The position numbers were made by a program, and so were the translations under genes. A model generated the notes under the pieces. It made no database searches. It had not been told where the DNA came from and saw only the letters and a list, made by a program, of their open reading frames with translations. 32,024 nt of DNA from the NCBI GenBank assembly GCA_024277675.1, contig JAJRUS010000074.1:1-32024 (forward strand). The letters run 5' to 3'. The DNA comes from a bacterium (GTDB lineage: Bacteria; SZUA-182; SZUA-191; JAJRXT01). Position 1 is the first letter of the stretch, and the number at the start of each line of letters is the position of its first letter. Shown piece after piece: positions 8,677 to 17,828 of the stretch.

Positions 8677-10890
8677 CTATCTGGTTTCCAGCCGGCGAGC
8701 TATGCTTTCCCGCCAGGCCCGGTCAAGTTCGGCTAACGATAACTCCAGGAGTCCCTGAATGCTTACCTTGTCCGGGGTTACTTCGCCCAATGACTGTAAT
8801 GGTACATTATATTCAGTGGCCAGCTTTTTAAGTGCCGACAAATTATCTCTTTTTACAGATACCAAAATCCGTGAGGGAGATTCGCTAAACAAGCATATAT
8901 CCGGCCTTAAGTTGGAGTCAAGCCCGATAGCAACCCCCAACCCGCCTGCTTTATTAATCAGGCAGCATTCCACTAAAGCCACCCCCAATCCACCTTCAGA
9001 GAGATCATGGGCTGATTGCAACAGCCGTTGATTAATGGCGTCCAGGCACAGCGAATGTAGATTTTTCTCCCGGATCAGGGAAAATCCGGGCAGTTGTCCC
9101 ATGGTTTTGCCGGTAATGTATTTAAGGTATTCGCTGCCGCCTAACTCCGGCTTAGTTTCTCCCAATAAAACAATCAGGTCTCCAGGCTGTTTAAACCAGG
9201 GAGTGACCCGCATATCTATATCATCCAGCAGTCCCACCATACCGATTACCGGGGTAGGGTAGATGCCCTCGCCGGAGGTTTCATTGTAAAAGCTGACATT
9301 GCCGCCGGTAACCGGGGTGTCAAAATGCTGGCAGGCGGCGCTTATTCCATTGACGGCTTGTTCAAACTGCCACATGGCTTCCGGCTTTTCAGGATTACCG
9401 AAATTAAGGCAATTGGTAATGGCCAGCGGCCTGGCCCCGGTACATACCAGATTACGGGCGGCCTCAGCCACCGCCAGCATGCCGCCGGTATAAGGATCCA
9501 GATAGCAATAGCCGGAATTACCGTCCAGGGTGAGCGCCAGCGCCTTTTTACTGCCCTTAAGCCGTATCAGGGAAGCCCCGGCGCCCGGCAACAGGCCGGT
9601 ATCGGTGCGTACCATATGATCGTATTGGCGATAGACATATTCCTTGCTTGAAATGGTGGGCCGGCTTAGTATATTGAGTAACAACTGGGCATAATCCGTC
9701 GGTTCTGCAATTTCCGGTGCGGTTTTAACTTGCTTTAAGTAAGCTGGTTCCTGCCGGGGACGTACATATAACGGGGCCTCGTCAGTCAGCGCATTAACCG
9801 GTATATCGGCCACCAACTGCCCGTTTTCACAAACCCGAAAATTTTTCTCGGAAATAACCCGCCCGATGGTAACACATTCTAAATCCCACTTGTTGAATAT
9901 AGCGGCTACTTCGGCTTCCTTGCCTTTGTCAGCCACCAGCAGCATTCTTTCTTGAGATTCTGAGAGCATTATTTCATAGGGGGTCATGCCCGGTTCGCGC
10001 CGCGGCACTTTAGCCAAATCTATTTCAATCCCAGTACCGCCGCGGCTGGCCATCTCGGCGGTAGAGCAGGTTAAGCCCGCCGCTCCCATGTCCTGGATAC
10101 CCACCAGAAAATTCTGCTTCATCAGTTCCAGGCAGGCCTCCAATAATAATTTTTCGGTAAATGGATCGCCCACCTGTACCGTGGGCCGCCGCTCGGCCGA
10201 TGATTCATCAAATTCTTCCGAGGCCATGGTGGCCCCATGAATACCATCACGTCCGGTCTTAGAACCCACATAAATCACCGGATTGCCTATTCCGGTAGCC
10301 TGCCCCAGAAAGATATGCTCCCGGCGGGCCACTCCCAGACAGAAGGCATTAACCAGCGGATTCAAATCATAGGTAGGGTCAAAGTAGACCTCGCCGCCCA
10401 CGGTGGGCACCCCCATGCAATTACCGTAACCGGCAATACCGGCCACTACATGCTCAAAGAGATAGCGGTTCCGGGGATTACTCAAATTGCCGAACCGCAG
10501 CGAATTAAGCAGCGCCACCGGACGGGCGCCCATAGTGAAAATATCCCTTAAAATCCCGCCCACCCCGGTGGCTGCGCCCTGATATGGTTCAATAAAGGAG
10601 GGATGATTGTGACTTTCGATTTTGAATACGGCCACCAGCCCCTCGCCGATATCTATTACCCCGGCATTCTCGCCCGGCCCCTGCACTACACAGCAGCCGG
10701 TGGTGGGCAGGCCTTTGAGGATAGCACGCGAGCTTTTGTAGGAGCAATGCTCAGACCACATCACCGAGAAAATACCCAGTTCGGTATAATTAGGCTCACG
10801 CCCCAGGATGGATACAATCTTCTGATACTCCTCCGGGGACAAGCCATGCTGAGCGATTAGTTCAGGCGTTATAGGAATGTCTTTATTCAT
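8677..10890 (-). CDS. purL: Phosphoribosylformylglycinamidine synthase, large subunit (PurL)
   Basis: This is the ATP-dependent synthase subunit of FGAM synthetase, converting FGAR to FGAM in the fourth step of purine synthesis with ammonia from PurQ. At 737 residues it is the small PurL form that needs separate PurQ and PurS, not the fused enzyme of about 1300 residues. Visible motifs are [11 protein letters not shown] (44-54), [20 protein letters not shown] near 95, GGEVYFDP, and two AIRS-like halves (second half with [11 protein letters not shown] and GGNVSFYNE). The start codon is one base after the purQ stop, implying coupled translation. No purS is seen in the window. Confidence 0.97.
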   Translation of the reverse strand: MNKDIPITPELIAQHGLSPEEYQKIVSILGREPNYTELGIFSVMWSEHCSYKSSRAILKGLPTTGCCVVQGPGENAGVIDIGEGLVAVFKIESHNHPSFIEPYQGAATGVGGILRDIFTMGARPVALLNSLRFGNLSNPRNRYLFEHVVAGIAGYGNCMGVPTVGGEVYFDPTYDLNPLVNAFCLGVARREHIFLGQATGIGNPVIYVGSKTGRDGIHGATMASEEFDESSAERRPTVQVGDPFTEKLLLEACLELMKQNFLVGIQDMGAAGLTCSTAEMASRGGTGIEIDLAKVPRREPGMTPYEIMLSESQERMLLVADKGKEAEVAAIFNKWDLECVTIGRVISEKNFRVCENGQLVADIPVNALTDEAPLYVRPRQEPAYLKQVKTAPEIAEPTDYAQLLLNILSRPTISSKEYVYRQYDHMVRTDTGLLPGAGASLIRLKGSKKALALTLDGNSGYCYLDPYTGGMLAVAEAARNLVCTGARPLAITNCLNFGNPEKPEAMWQFEQAVNGISAACQHFDTPVTGGNVSFYNETSGEGIYPTPVIGMVGLLDDIDMRVTPWFKQPGDLIVLLGETKPELGGSEYLKYITGKTMGQLPGFSLIREKNLHSLCLDAINQRLLQSAHDLSEGGLGVALVECCLINKAGGLGVAIGLDSNLRPDICLFSESPSRILVSVKRDNLSALKKLATEYNVPLQSLGEVTPDKVSIQGLLELSLAELDRAWRESIARRLETR

Positions 10891-10891
10891 T

Positions 10892-11608
10892 TTAGTAGCT
10901 GACCACTGTGGATTCTCTTTGGCTTAGCCGGTTTATCAGCGACTCAAATATCAGCCGACCATCGGTAGAATTTAATATATCCTCGGTACAGCGTTCAGGA
11001 TGCGGCATCATGCCCAGCACATTCCCGGCTTTATTGCTGATACCGGCGATATTATAAAGCGAGCCGTTGGGATTATGAGCTTCGTCAATTTGCCCTTCCG
11101 GGGAGCAATAGCGAAAGATGATTTGATTCTGGGCTTGCATCTGCTTAAGGGTTTCGGGATCCACATAATAATTGCCCTGCATATGGGCAATGGGAATGCG
11201 TAATACCTGGCCCTGCGCACAGTTTTGGGTGAAGGGGGTAGCGTTATTCTCTACCCGGATGTTCACGTATTCACAAATAAATTTAAGCTGGTGATTGGTG
11301 CGCATAGCCCCAGGCAGTAAACCCACTTCCAACAAAACCTGAAAACCATTGCAAATGCCCAGTAACAGCCCGCCTCGATTGGCATAATCGATCACTTGGC
11401 TCATTATGGGAGAAAAGCGGGCAATCGCCCCTGGCCGCAGATAATCCCCATAGGAAAAACCGCCGGGAATTATAATGGCGTCAAATTTATTTAACTGCGG
11501 TTGCTTATGCCAGACAAACTCCACCTCCCGGTTGAAAACATGCTTTATTACATGGTAGCAGTCATGGTCACAGTTGGAACCGGGAAAAACGATTACCCCA
11601 AATTTCAT
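10892..11608 (-). CDS. purQ: Phosphoribosylformylglycinamidine synthase, glutaminase subunit (PurQ)
   Basis: PurQ is the class I glutamine amidotransferase that supplies ammonia to PurL. The 238-residue protein has the triad region intact: nucleophile Cys86 in LLGICNGFQ, and His203 with Glu205 in MMPHPERC. The [16 protein letters not shown] segment (49-64) is characteristic of PurQ. It is slightly longer than the usual 220-230 residues. Its stop and the purL ATG are separated by one base. Upstream, nine bases away, is an unrelated small membrane protein where purS would normally be expected. Confidence 0.96.
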   Translation of the reverse strand: MKFGVIVFPGSNCDHDCYHVIKHVFNREVEFVWHKQPQLNKFDAIIIPGGFSYGDYLRPGAIARFSPIMSQVIDYANRGGLLLGICNGFQVLLEVGLLPGAMRTNHQLKFICEYVNIRVENNATPFTQNCAQGQVLRIPIAHMQGNYYVDPETLKQMQAQNQIIFRYCSPEGQIDEAHNPNGSLYNIAGISNKAGNVLGMMPHPERCTEDILNSTDGRLIFESLINRLSQRESTVVSY

Positions 11609-11617
11609 AATTTAGCC

Positions 11618-12010
11618 TTAGTCATCATTAAGCGAAGCTGTCTTCTGTTTAGGGGGGGTATCGGCGGCAGGGCCTTTTGTATCCAAGTCTATAAAATCAG
11701 AGGTATATAGCTGGTTAGCCAGGTAGAGGAATAATCCGCCTATCATCAATATGGAAAAATCTAAGAATAAAGCAAACACAATAGTGGAGATGATAACCTG
11801 ATGGGAGGTGATATTAGCCAGAAAATCCTGATAATCCTGATAGGTTTTAACAATAGCGATGGTAGTAATGATAAAGATCAAAGCAGCCATGGTGAGCACA
11901 ATGGTGGCTTTAAAATTTGTTTTCAAGTGTTGTCTAAATGGCCAAACCACCAGGAATAAAACCACCGCGATAAAAATTATAACTGCGAGGTTAACTGTAT
12001 GAGGGTTCAT
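11618..12010 (-). CDS. Small integral membrane protein, unknown
   Basis: This 130-residue protein has three clear hydrophobic helices (about 7-25, 35-54 and 70-100, the last long enough for one or two crossings) and a polar tail (DLDTKGPAADTPPKQKTASLNDD). It has a very strong ribosome binding site, AAAGGAGG, six to seven bases before the ATG. It lies between porB and purQ with short gaps on both sides (49 and 9 bases), so it is almost certainly co-transcribed with them. It is not PurS, which is soluble and about 80 residues. I recognise no family. Confidence 0.8.
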   Translation of the reverse strand: MNPHTVNLAVIIFIAVVLFLVVWPFRQHLKTNFKATIVLTMAALIFIITTIAIVKTYQDYQDFLANITSHQVIISTIVFALFLDFSILMIGGLFLYLANQLYTSDFIDLDTKGPAADTPPKQKTASLNDD

Positions 12011-12059
12011 TTTAAGCCTCCTTTAGGAGCCGATATTTAAATGCTATGGCAATAATCTG

Positions 12060-13079
12060 CTATAAGGGCTTACCATCCAGCTCTACCAGCCTGTTCCAGT
12101 CCCGCTCTACTCTATCCACCAACAGCTTTAAGATAGACTCATTGGCCGGTTTAAACAAATGGGCAAACCTGCCTTGCGGTTTCAGCCATTCCTCCAGCGG
12201 TCGTTTCTGCTGCTGATATTTTGTTCTAGCAGCTTCATCTCCGGCAGCGGCCTTTTTCTTTAAGTCCGCCAATGTCTTGGAAGCGCCGGTTAAGCGTAAT
12301 ACTCCATTCACCACTTCATATAGCGGCCAGTAGCAACTGGTTACGGAAAGCCGGGCCAGCTCAACGCCTATTTCTATTTTGGTACGCCAGCCTCGATGAC
12401 AGGGGGCCATTACATTTAAAAAGGCCGGGCCGCCGCAATTTAAGGCATTTCTGGTTTTCTGCATCAGGTCCCGCCAATTACAGGGAGACGCCTGGGCGGC
12501 GTAGGGTATATTATGGGCTACCACGATCTTGGTCAAATCCTTGCGGAACTGCTGCTTACCGGGAATTTTTTTGCCGGCCGGGCTGGTAGTGGTATGCGCC
12601 CCGATGGGAGTGGAAGATGAGCGCTGGATACCGGTATTCATATACGCCCCGTTGTCATAGCACACATAAAGGAAGCGATGCCCCCGCTCCAGTGCGCCGG
12701 ATAGGGCCTGCAAACCGATATCGTAAGTGCCGCCGTCGCCGGCGAAAGCGATAAAATCGATGCGTTTGTCTTTAGGGATTTTACCCTGCCGCTGCAATGA
12801 GTTATACATGGACTCCACACCGGCAATGGTAGCAGCGGCATTCTCGAAGGCGCTGTGAATCCAGGGAATACGCCAGGCGGTATAAGGGTAAATACTGGTA
12901 GACACCTCCAGGCAACCGGTGGCATTAGCGGCCACTACCGGGTGCTCAGCCGCCAACAGTATCTGCCGCACCGCGGTGGGGGCTACGCAGCCGGCACACA
13001 TCCGGTGTCCACCGGCCAATAAATCAGGTTTTTGAGATAAATCCTTTAATTTAAGTGGAATACTGGCTTGTTCCGGCAT
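12060..13079 (-). CDS. porB: Pyruvate:ferredoxin oxidoreductase, beta subunit (PorB)
   Basis: This is the thiamine-diphosphate-binding subunit of a four-subunit 2-oxoacid:ferredoxin oxidoreductase, which oxidises pyruvate and CoA to acetyl-CoA, CO2 and reduced ferredoxin. The 339-residue protein shows the cluster cysteines C28-x-x-C31 and C56, with the fourth in APCHRGW (C227). The ThDP motif starts at G114-D115-G116 and continues to YDNGAYMNTG (N143/N148). The ribosome binding site AAAGGAGG is excellent. It is separated from porA by about 980 bases holding a toxin-antitoxin pair. Pyruvate is the likeliest substrate, but related enzymes for other 2-oxoacids cannot be excluded by eye. Confidence 0.93.
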   Translation of the reverse strand: MPEQASIPLKLKDLSQKPDLLAGGHRMCAGCVAPTAVRQILLAAEHPVVAANATGCLEVSTSIYPYTAWRIPWIHSAFENAAATIAGVESMYNSLQRQGKIPKDKRIDFIAFAGDGGTYDIGLQALSGALERGHRFLYVCYDNGAYMNTGIQRSSSTPIGAHTTTSPAGKKIPGKQQFRKDLTKIVVAHNIPYAAQASPCNWRDLMQKTRNALNCGGPAFLNVMAPCHRGWRTKIEIGVELARLSVTSCYWPLYEVVNGVLRLTGASKTLADLKKKAAAGDEAARTKYQQQKRPLEEWLKPQGRFAHLFKPANESILKLLVDRVERDWNRLVELDGKPL

Positions 13080-13160
13080 AAAAGCCTCCTTTAATTGACT
13101 GAAAAACAGGAAATCAGTTTCTTAGTTTAAATCTGTTCTTAAGTTTAAAAAGAATTTTTG

Positions 13161-13178
13161 ACTGGATTAACTGGATTA
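13161..13178 (+). repeat. Two tandem copies of a 9-base unit
   Basis: ACTGGATTA occurs twice head to tail. It resembles the GGATTAAC-type short tandem repeats seen between genes in many bacterial genomes. It lies in the 265-base gap between porB and the toxin gene. Confidence 0.6.
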
Positions 13179-13244
13179 AATTGCCACACCGCAGGTGGTT
13201 ATCTTGTCAACCCTGTATATCCAATTTCATATATCATATTCGAT

Positions 13245-13270
13245 GTTTCGGCCTGTTCCCAAGCCGAAAC
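13245..13270. repeat. Perfect 8-bp inverted repeat between toxin gene and porB
   Basis: GTTTCGGC (13245-13252) pairs perfectly with GCCGAAAC (13263-13270) around a 10-base loop. No T tract follows on either strand, so it is not a standard terminator. It could be a protein-binding palindrome, an RNA-processing hairpin or an insertion trace. It lies about 165 bases upstream of the porB start. A TTGACA (13210-13205, minus strand) nearby has no good -10. Confidence 0.6.
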
Positions 13271-13344
13271 CAGCTAAGGAAAACTTTTCCCTTTTTAAGT
13301 TAAGCTTATCAAATACATCAAAGATTGAATTTCAGCCCATAGTT

Positions 13345-13791
13345 TTACAATATCTGGGTTAAATCCGACAGATATTTCACAAAAGCCGTTTCTCCTTTAA
13401 CTACATTAAAAAATCGCTTGTCACCTGTTACTAAAGGAATTTCTTCCTGCTCAGCAATTATCAGATAGGCTATATCGTAAACCGTGCAATTATATTTTTG
13501 AGCTACTTTAAATATCTCAAGCAGGTGAAAAACAATGGGAACTTGGGTTACACGTATAGATTGGAGTTCTTCTACAACAAACTCAAGCCCCAATTTCTTT
13601 GATATTATTTGTCGTCTTATGGCTACATTTAAGCCATTGGATATTTCATAGAACCAAAGTTCCGGAACAAGTAATTCTATCTCTTCGGCCACCACCTTTT
13701 TGAGAATATCCCTGGACTCTACGACAAACTCCTCATCCTCCAGCCACCATTTCAGAGCTACGGAGGAATCTACCACCATCCTTTTTGCCAT
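13345..13791 (-). CDS. PIN-domain ribonuclease toxin (VapC-like)
   Basis: VapC-type toxins are PIN-domain endoribonucleases that cleave RNA, often tRNA. The 148-residue protein has the expected acidic residues: Asp8 in MVVDSSVALKW, Glu44/Glu49 in PELWFYEISNGL, Asp106 in TVYDIAYLI and Asp124 in VTGDKRFF. The ATG at 13791 is preferred because GAAGG lies seven bases upstream. A longer reading from TTG at 13815 would overlap the antitoxin by 20 bases without a good site. The gene starts four bases after the antitoxin stop, the usual antitoxin-first order. The pair lies between porA and porB, so it is probably a mobile cassette that entered a POR operon. Confidence 0.88.
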   Translation of the reverse strand: MAKRMVVDSSVALKWWLEDEEFVVESRDILKKVVAEEIELLVPELWFYEISNGLNVAIRRQIISKKLGLEFVVEELQSIRVTQVPIVFHLLEIFKVAQKYNCTVYDIAYLIIAEQEEIPLVTGDKRFFNVVKGETAFVKYLSDLTQIL

Positions 13792-13795
13792 AAGG

Positions 13796-14011
13796 CTACC
13801 TTCTTCCCTCTTCAATTAACTCCTTAACTTTTAAGGGAGCTATCTTAACTGGCTGTCTTTCCAATAATCTCCTCAATATAACTTTATTATGAGGCATACT
13901 TGTATCTTCGTCTAAAAAAGTTACTAACACATTAAGCCTTTTTTTAACCTTTATTTTTTCGTCTAATTCCAGCCTTTGGCCGTCATAAATACCCTTGACC
14001 GAACGTAACAT
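13796..14011 (-). CDS. Antitoxin of the AF2212/DUF104-like type
   Basis: This 71-residue partner lies immediately upstream of the PIN toxin. Its N-terminal half (VKGIYDGQRLELDEKIKVKK then LNVLVTFLDED) matches the short beta-rich AF2212-like antitoxin fold, in which a VxGxYdG-x-L-x-L strand pair is typical. The C-terminal part (VKIAPLKVKELIEEGRR) is a basic helix suited to wrap the toxin. The start is chosen at the internal Met because GGAG lies nine bases before it. An in-frame ATG five codons upstream (14026) has no ribosome binding site. In known pairs the complex represses its own operon. Confidence 0.72.
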   Translation of the reverse strand: MLRSVKGIYDGQRLELDEKIKVKKRLNVLVTFLDEDTSMPHNKVILRRLLERQPVKIAPLKVKELIEEGRR

Positions 14012-14063
14012 GTTCTTATTCTCCATCTTTAATGAGTTACTGGAGCATCAGGGATTAACCAGC

Positions 14064-15248
14064 TTATTCTCTCACCGTTATATAATTTACTTCCTGCGAG
14101 GCTTTGCCGGTTTTGGCTAACATCTTTAAATCGTCAAACACCCCGTTTACATCAGCCACCCCGAAGTCACGGCCTCCCAGGCCGTAGATATAGTCAACTG
14201 TGGGGGGTGCAGCCTCCAGGCTGAACAATGCCGAACGCACCTCGGAGAATAACGGCCCGCCATAGGCGCCGAAGGAATCGGCCCGATCAAGCACTGCAAT
14301 AGCCTTGGCTGATTTAAGCGCAGCGGCCAGCTCTTTAGCCGGAAATGGCCTGAAGCTGCGCAGTTTTAACACCCCGGCGGCTATACCCTGTTGCCGCAAA
14401 CTATCCACTACCGTCTTTACCGTACCCACTGAAGAGCCCAGCGCCACTACTACCAACTCGGCATCTTTCAGTTTATATTCTTCAAAGAAGCCATAACTGC
14501 GGCCAAAGGTTTTGCCGAATTCTTGTCCTACTTCCAGAATTACCGGTTTTGCCAGCTGCATGGCATCGGCCTGCTGGCGTTTGTGTTCCATATAATAGTC
14601 CTGTAAATCCAGCGGCCCATAAGTTACCGGATTATCCACATCCAGCAGGGGATAGTGCAGCTTAACCGGGCCGATAAAGTTGCGCACCTGCATATCATCC
14701 AATAACTCCATGCGTTCGATGGAATGGCTGATGATAAACCCATCCAGGCACACCATAACCGGCAGGCGAACCTCTCGCCGCTCGGCAATACGCACCGCCT
14801 GAATCAGATTATCATAGGCTTCCTGGGCATTTTCAGACCATAATTGAATCCAGCCGGAATCCCGCGCCCCCATGGCATCGCTGTGATCGCAATGGATATT
14901 AATCGGGGCTGAGAGCGCCCGGTTCACCGTAGTCATTACAATCGGCAACCGGTTTCCGGCGGCGATGTAAAGCATCTCCCACATCAGCGCCAGCCCGTTA
15001 GCCGACGTTGCGGTCATCACCCGACCGCCAGCAGCCGAAGCGCCAATACAAGCGCTCATGGCGCTGTGTTCACTGTCTACCGCTACCAGTTCCGTATCTA
15101 CCTCACCATCAGCCACAAAACTGGCAAACTGCTGCATCACCTCGGTAGAGGGCGTTATGGGGTAAGCGGCACATACATCTGGATTTATTTGACGCATGGC
15201 ATTGGCCACCGCAATATTACCGGTCATAGCCACTGTATTTGTCGACAT
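14064..15248 (-). CDS. porA: Pyruvate:ferredoxin oxidoreductase, alpha subunit (PorA)
   Basis: The alpha subunit carries the pyrimidine-binding part of the ThDP site and the substrate-recognition domain. The 394-residue protein shows AAYPITPSTEVMQQF near 28-42, VDSEHSAMSACIGASAAGGR near 57-76, and TATSANGLALMWEMLY, all typical of PorA. The C-terminal domain contains VVALGSSVGTVK and LRSFRPFP. The ribosome binding site AAGGAGG lies upstream. It follows porD by 72 bases and is followed 37-52 bases later by the inserted toxin-antitoxin genes rather than by porB. Confidence 0.94.
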   Translation of the reverse strand: MSTNTVAMTGNIAVANAMRQINPDVCAAYPITPSTEVMQQFASFVADGEVDTELVAVDSEHSAMSACIGASAAGGRVMTATSANGLALMWEMLYIAAGNRLPIVMTTVNRALSAPINIHCDHSDAMGARDSGWIQLWSENAQEAYDNLIQAVRIAERREVRLPVMVCLDGFIISHSIERMELLDDMQVRNFIGPVKLHYPLLDVDNPVTYGPLDLQDYYMEHKRQQADAMQLAKPVILEVGQEFGKTFGRSYGFFEEYKLKDAELVVVALGSSVGTVKTVVDSLRQQGIAAGVLKLRSFRPFPAKELAAALKSAKAIAVLDRADSFGAYGGPLFSEVRSALFSLEAAPPTVDYIYGLGGRDFGVADVNGVFDDLKMLAKTGKASQEVNYITVRE

Positions 15249-15320
15249 CCTGCTCCTCCTTATTTCAACAATCTTTAAATTATATTTTAAGGGAATTAAT
15301 TGTTTTACATTATACTATGG

Positions 15321-15620
15321 CTACTTTTTCGCTTCCACCATGGCGATGGCCTTGACCGGACACTCATGGGCGCATATCCCGCAGCCCTTGCAATGCTTCA
15401 TATCGAAATGGCCAAACTTGCCCTCCTTGACAATAATAGCTGAATCAGGACAATATATCCAGCATAGCAGGCAATTCTTACATTCCTTGCGATTAATGTG
15501 GGGCAGGAAGGTGCGCCAGGCGCCGGTGTTATACTCAGCTGAATTTCCGGCCTCTAAAATCATGCCGCCAATTGGTAATTCACGCCAGCCCTTCTTTTTT
15601 TCAGCTATTTTATTACTCAT
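15321..15620 (-). CDS. porD: Pyruvate:ferredoxin oxidoreductase, delta subunit (PorD, 2[4Fe-4S] ferredoxin)
   Basis: This 99-residue ferredoxin-like subunit moves electrons from the catalytic subunits toward ferredoxin. Two complete cluster motifs are present: C47-x2-C50-x2-C53-x3-C57-P and C77-x2-C80-x2-C83-x3-C87-P. The N-terminal extension (GWRELPIGGMI, then NTGAWRTFLPHIN) is characteristic of PorD and contacts the other subunits. Its ATG overlaps the porG stop by four bases (ATGA), so translation is coupled. Confidence 0.95.
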   Translation of the reverse strand: MSNKIAEKKKGWRELPIGGMILEAGNSAEYNTGAWRTFLPHINRKECKNCLLCWIYCPDSAIIVKEGKFGHFDMKHCKGCGICAHECPVKAIAMVEAKK

Positions 15621-16195
15621 TCCCCGACTACCTCCTCATATGCTCTTTTGACTGCTTCCAGGTTGGCGGACACCACCTGTTCAGTAAATTTTTTACTGAA
15701 GCTGCGCTTTAGATCACTAATCAAATCATCCATATCTATCAAGCCGGCCACCTTGGCCAACGCTCCCAGTAACGGAGTATTGGGCAGCGGACGCTTGATG
15801 GTGTCAAACGCAATTTTAGTGGCATTTAAGGTATATACTTTTTGTGCCTTACCAAGCCCCAGTTTCCGTTTAATTTCCGCCGGTTTTTCATGGGTGTTTA
15901 TTATGAATATAGCATTATCCGGGGTGCCTTCGGTAACATCCACGCTGCCCATTAAGGTAGGGTCTACCACCACCACCACATCGGGATTGGTTACCTGACA
16001 GTGGATAGCAATAGGGTTAGCGCTCAGGCGGTTATAAGCCCGCAAAGGGGCCCCCATGCGCTCCGGGCCGTACTCGGGAAAGGCCTGCACATGTTTACCG
16101 CTGGCCAGGGCTGTTTCGGCCAATACCTTGGCGGCGGTAACCGTGCCCTGCCCACCACGGCCGTGCCAACGCACTTCGGTAAATTGTTTCTCCAT
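15617..16195 (-). CDS. porG: Pyruvate:ferredoxin oxidoreductase, gamma subunit (PorG)
   Basis: The 192-residue gamma subunit opens with VRWHGRGGQGTVTAAKVLAE, the family signature, followed by QAFPEYGPERMGAP, the CoA-binding-side region. It is the first por gene, with a strong AAGGAGG about five bases before the ATG and an 82-base gap from recR. The order porG-porD-porA-porB matches other four-subunit enzymes once the inserted genes are ignored. Confidence 0.94.
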   Translation of the reverse strand: MEKQFTEVRWHGRGGQGTVTAAKVLAETALASGKHVQAFPEYGPERMGAPLRAYNRLSANPIAIHCQVTNPDVVVVVDPTLMGSVDVTEGTPDNAIFIINTHEKPAEIKRKLGLGKAQKVYTLNATKIAFDTIKRPLPNTPLLGALAKVAGLIDMDDLISDLKRSFSKKFTEQVVSANLEAVKRAYEEVVGE

Positions 16196-16277
16196 GATTC
16201 CTCCTTATGATAATTTACCTACGACTAAACCGATATATTCAAAAAAACTCAAAATTTTAAGCTGCATTTTAACACGA

Positions 16278-16874
16278 TTAGATACCTAACCGGCCATCCA
16301 TGGCCTTGCTGATAGTGACCTCATCGGCAAATTCCAGGTCGCCCCCCATAGGCAGCCCGCAGGCAATACGGGTTACCTTAACCCCGGTGGGTTTAATCAG
16401 CTTGGAAATATACATGGCGGTGGTCTCCCCCTCTATGGTGGGGCTGGTGGCCACAATTACCTCATTTATGCCGCCCTGCTCCACTCTGGCCAAAAGCTCC
16501 CTGGTGCGAATCTCATCCGGCCCGATATTATCCAGCGGAGAGATATTACCCATCAGCACATGATAATGTCCCTTATAACCTTTAGTCTTCTCAATAGCCA
16601 ACAGCCCCTTGGGATCTTCCACCACACAGATTAAGCTTGCATCCCGACCCGGATCGGCACAGATGGGACAAGGATCGGTTTCGGTTATATTTCTGCATAA
16701 AGAGCAGTAACGGGTTTTATCCTTAAGCTCCAATATGGCCTGGGCCAGCTTCTCCGCCTCCGGCTGGGGAATCTGCAAAATGTACAACGCCAGCCGCTGG
16801 GCGCTCTTTTGCCCCACCCCGGGCATTTTTTGAAATAATTTAATCAGCCGGCCTAATGATTCAGTATATAACAT
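16278..16874 (-). CDS. recR: Recombination protein RecR
   Basis: RecR acts with RecO and RecF to load RecA at single-stranded gaps. The 198-residue length is typical. Domains in order are a helix-hairpin-helix (KMPGVGQKSAQRLA, 16-29), a C4 zinc finger (C57-x2-C60-x8-C69-x2-C72), a Toprim domain (ICVVEDPKGLLAIE, and GPDEIRTRELL), and the C-terminal Walker-like tail (RIACGLPMGGDLEFADE). It usually follows dnaX and ybaB; here it follows yicC by 20 bases and precedes the POR genes. Confidence 0.96.
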   Translation of the reverse strand: MLYTESLGRLIKLFQKMPGVGQKSAQRLALYILQIPQPEAEKLAQAILELKDKTRYCSLCRNITETDPCPICADPGRDASLICVVEDPKGLLAIEKTKGYKGHYHVLMGNISPLDNIGPDEIRTRELLARVEQGGINEVIVATSPTIEGETTAMYISKLIKPTGVKVTRIACGLPMGGDLEFADEVTISKAMDGRLGI

Positions 16875-16894
16875 TTATTCCCACGATATGAGGG

Positions 16895-17773
16895 TTACTC
16901 AATATTTTGTACCTGCTCCCGGATTTTTTCCAGTTGGCATTTTATTTCTACTACCTGCTGCGAGATGGCTACGTCAGATACTTTAGAACCAATGGTATTG
17001 GTCTCGCGATTCATTTCCTGGATCAAAAAATCCAGCTTCTTGCCGATGGCTCCCTCCGCCGCCAGAAAACCCGACAATTGATTGAGGTGGCTATTCAAGC
17101 GCAGCAGTTCCTCGCTAATATCCGATCGCTCGGCATATATTATCACTTCCTGAGCCAATCGTTCTTCCGGTATAGCAATTTTAGGCGCCAGCTTGTTTAT
17201 CTTTTGAGTCAGGCGTACCTTATATTCGTCCACCAAAAGGGGAGTACGTTGTTCGATCTGGGTGAGTACCTGTTTTATTCGGGCTGCTAACTGGCTGATC
17301 TCTTCATAGGTGGCCCTGCCTTCTTCGGCTCGCATTGCCTCCAGTGAATCCAGGGCTTGCTTAAGAGCCTGCCTCAATTGCCGGGAAATATCCACCTCGG
17401 ATTTTAGTTCTTCCAGGGTAGTAAACAATTGGGGATTATTTCCCAGGAAATCTATGTTGATTTCTCCCGGCAGGTTAAGTTCTTGCTGAAGCTTTACCAA
17501 ACTGTCTACATACGCCTTAGCCAACGGGGCATTTAATTTTAGTTGTTGTTGATTTTGTTGAGAATCTTCTACCTTAATCCATACATCGAAATGCCCGCGG
17601 GAAAAACGTTTTTGTATAAGCTTTTTAATCCCATGTTCCAGCGAGGCAAACTCTTTGGGTAGGCGGATGCTGATATCGAGGTAGCGATGATTTATAGATT
17701 TAGCTTCCGCTTCAATAGTTATGGATTCATCGACAGCCCCCCCACAACCATAGCCGGTCATGCTTTTTACCAT
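16895..17773 (-). CDS. yicC: YicC-family endoribonuclease
   Basis: This 292-residue protein belongs to the YicC/YloC family. It begins with the hallmark MVKSMTGYG and has the SINHRYLDISIRLP segment near 27-40. The conserved C-terminal domain (DUF1732) includes GKKLDFLIQEMNRETNTIGSK. Members are endoribonucleases implicated in RNA turnover and stationary-phase survival. The gene has its own AGGTGGA ribosome binding site and a near-consensus promoter about 55 bases upstream, and it leads the long minus-strand series. In Bacillus the homologue sits with remA, gmk and rpoZ, none of which is present here. Confidence 0.93.
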   Translation of the reverse strand: MVKSMTGYGCGGAVDESITIEAEAKSINHRYLDISIRLPKEFASLEHGIKKLIQKRFSRGHFDVWIKVEDSQQNQQQLKLNAPLAKAYVDSLVKLQQELNLPGEINIDFLGNNPQLFTTLEELKSEVDISRQLRQALKQALDSLEAMRAEEGRATYEEISQLAARIKQVLTQIEQRTPLLVDEYKVRLTQKINKLAPKIAIPEERLAQEVIIYAERSDISEELLRLNSHLNQLSGFLAAEGAIGKKLDFLIQEMNRETNTIGSKVSDVAISQQVVEIKCQLEKIREQVQNIE

Positions 17774-17828
17774 TATTCCACCTGGCTCATCTGTAAGCTC
17801 AAAATAATATTACGCTGATTGATGCTTG

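Noticed and set aside
13791-13815. Upstream TTG start for the PIN toxin giving a 156-residue protein
   Set aside because: It would overlap the antitoxin by 20 bases and lacks a good site, whereas the ATG at 13791 has GAAGG seven bases upstream.
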